The notes beneath the pieces are model-generated. The model saw nothing but the letters and a program-made list of their open reading frames with translations. It ran no database searches and was not told the origin of the DNA. A stretch of DNA of 64,000 nucleotides from JACPFJ01 sp036504875 (GTDB lineage: Bacteria > Desulfobacterota > Desulfuromonadia > Geobacterales > Pseudopelobacteraceae), in the NCBI GenBank assembly GCA_036504875.1, contig DASXUK010000007.1, forward strand, positions 1 through 64,000. The letters run 5' to 3'. Position numbers and translations under genes: made by a program. Of this stretch, positions 63,085 through 64,000 are shown in pieces. Each line of letters starts with the position of its first letter. The stretch's first letter is position 1.

Positions 63085-64000
63085 ATGGCTATGAACGAAA
63101 TCCGAATCCCGCGGTTGAAGCTCCAGGTGCGAATTATCGTGGGATTTTGCCTGTTAGCGATTATAGGGATTTCGGTCTGGCATGCGGTAGCTGAACGGCA
63201 ATCCATAATCGCTACGGCCGAACGACAGGCCGAGGGTTACGCCCGAGCACTTGCCGAGCATAGCGAAAGCGCGTTTGCCGAATCTGACCGGGTGTTGCGG
63301 GATGTGCTCTATGACATCGAGCGTGCCGGAGGCATTGAAAAGATTAACCGGCAGGAGCTGTTCCGGTGTTTGCAGCGCCAGGCCGGCGATTCCCCGCAAA
63401 TCGGTTCCCTGTTCATTGTGGATAGCCAAGGCAAGATGTTCATCAATTCTCTTGAATACCCTTCCAAGCAAATTCCAGTTAACGATCGAGATTATTTCAA
63501 GTATTATGCAAATACCCCCGGCGCCGCTCTATCACTGAGTCGGCCTGTCATGAGCCGACTTGTCAACCGCTGGCGCTTCAACCTGATGCGGCCGCTTAAT
63601 CGCCCCCAAGATCCCTTTAGCGGGCTGATCGCGGTGGCTTTTGAGGTCGATTATTTCGAGAATTTCTTCAGTCCGGCCAGTATGGGACCTCGTGGTCGCG
63701 TGATTCTGCTTCGCACCGACGGGGTTCCGCTGGTTTTTGAGCCTTATGTAAATGATGTCTATCAAGCTGACTTTAGCAATTCAGTATTAATACGGGAAAA
63801 ACTACCGGCCGCGCCATTCGGCACCTATCATGACAACCACAGTATTGTCGATAACTCCCCGCGCATCATATCTTACCGCCGGCTGGGCCGTTTCCCGGTG
63901 GTGGCGGTTGTTTCTCTGCACCGGGATGATGTTCTGGCGCCATGGAGGCAAAAGGCAACCCTGCATGCAGCTACCATTGCAGGTCTCTGCCTGGTGGTTT
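63085..64000 (+). CDS. Membrane sensor protein with dCache-like domain (partial, runs off the window)
   Basis: An open frame from ATG 63085 to the right edge, at least 305 residues, with AGAGGTAA before the start. Membrane helix about residues 15-33 (IIVGFCLLAIIGISVW), then a large extracytoplasmic domain with PAS-like content: SLFIVDSQGKMFINS, RDYFKYYANTPGAALSLSRPV, SGLIAVAFEVDYFENFF and RRLGRFPVVAVVSLHRDDVL, the usual dCache_1/PDC pattern with the second helix beginning at the edge. The output domain (kinase, GGDEF, or chemoreceptor) lies outside. Confidence 0.8.
   Translation, partial: MAMNEIRIPRLKLQVRIIVGFCLLAIIGISVWHAVAERQSIIATAERQAEGYARALAEHSESAFAESDRVLRDVLYDIERAGGIEKINRQELFRCLQRQAGDSPQIGSLFIVDSQGKMFINSLEYPSKQIPVNDRDYFKYYANTPGAALSLSRPVMSRLVNRWRFNLMRPLNRPQDPFSGLIAVAFEVDYFENFFSPASMGPRGRVILLRTDGVPLVFEPYVNDVYQADFSNSVLIREKLPAAPFGTYHDNHSIVDNSPRIISYRRLGRFPVVAVVSLHRDDVLAPWRQKATLHAATIAGLCLVV

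Noticed and set aside
62577..63194. 205-codon open frame
   Set aside because: Shadow of the transporter's C-terminal domain and of the next gene's start; the protein is not family-like.

Overview
The window looks like a chromosomal segment of a Geobacter-like bacterium (Desulfuromonadia, former Deltaproteobacteria). The main reasons are a secreted c-type cytochrome with 31 heme-type motifs that mixes C-x4-CH and C-x2-CH in the pattern typical of Geobacter, histidine kinases whose H-box reads AHQWRQPLN, and the general gene content. No rRNA, tRNA or CRISPR array was found. The species assignment is inference.

Layout. 1-1.9 kb: the end of an IS1595-type transposase, a water-selective aquaporin, and a toxin-first PIN/ribbon-helix toxin-antitoxin pair. 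2-6.5 kb: a minus-strand run of small-molecule enzymes (isochorismatase-like hydrolase, ABM-domain membrane protein, YtcJ-like amidohydrolase, Asp-nucleophile alpha/beta hydrolase, SnoaL-like protein) with a truncated, divergent LysR remnant at its head. 7.5-28.7 kb: a long plus-strand surface locus. It holds a 1610-aa multiheme cytochrome, a ~3950-aa secreted beta-propeller/fibronectin/DUF2341/LamG protein, and four tightly overlapping genes for exported proteins (carboxypeptidase-regulatory-like plus beta-helix, an exported methyltransferase-like protein, a second carboxypeptidase-regulatory-like protein, an OpuAC-like binding protein), closed by a clear terminator.

29-33.2 kb: DJ-1/PfpI, zinc-ribbon, DoxX, UBP zinc-finger, DUF5996 and two-TM ion-channel genes. 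33.4-37.5 kb: a FIST-domain sensor with a histidine kinase, a frameshifted cupin, and a decayed minus-strand gene. 37.5-40.4 kb: CapA-like protein, RNA 3'-phosphate cyclase, a Cys-rich exported protein and a GYD-domain protein.

40.5-46.7 kb is the most intriguing region. A B12-binding radical SAM enzyme, a methyltransferase, a U32-family Fe-S protein and a type III polyketide synthase form one plus-strand unit, and a second B12 radical SAM gene converges on it. I read this as a candidate oxygen-independent phenolic-lipid or polyketide tailoring pathway.

46.8-64 kb: peptide deformylase, PfpI-like protein, zinc alcohol dehydrogenase, a TetR-controlled RND efflux system with two near-identical operators, a membrane PAS/GAF histidine kinase with its response regulator, a Csp-type four-helix Cys-rich copper protein, a KimA/APC-type transporter, and the start of a dCache-type sensor protein that runs off the window.
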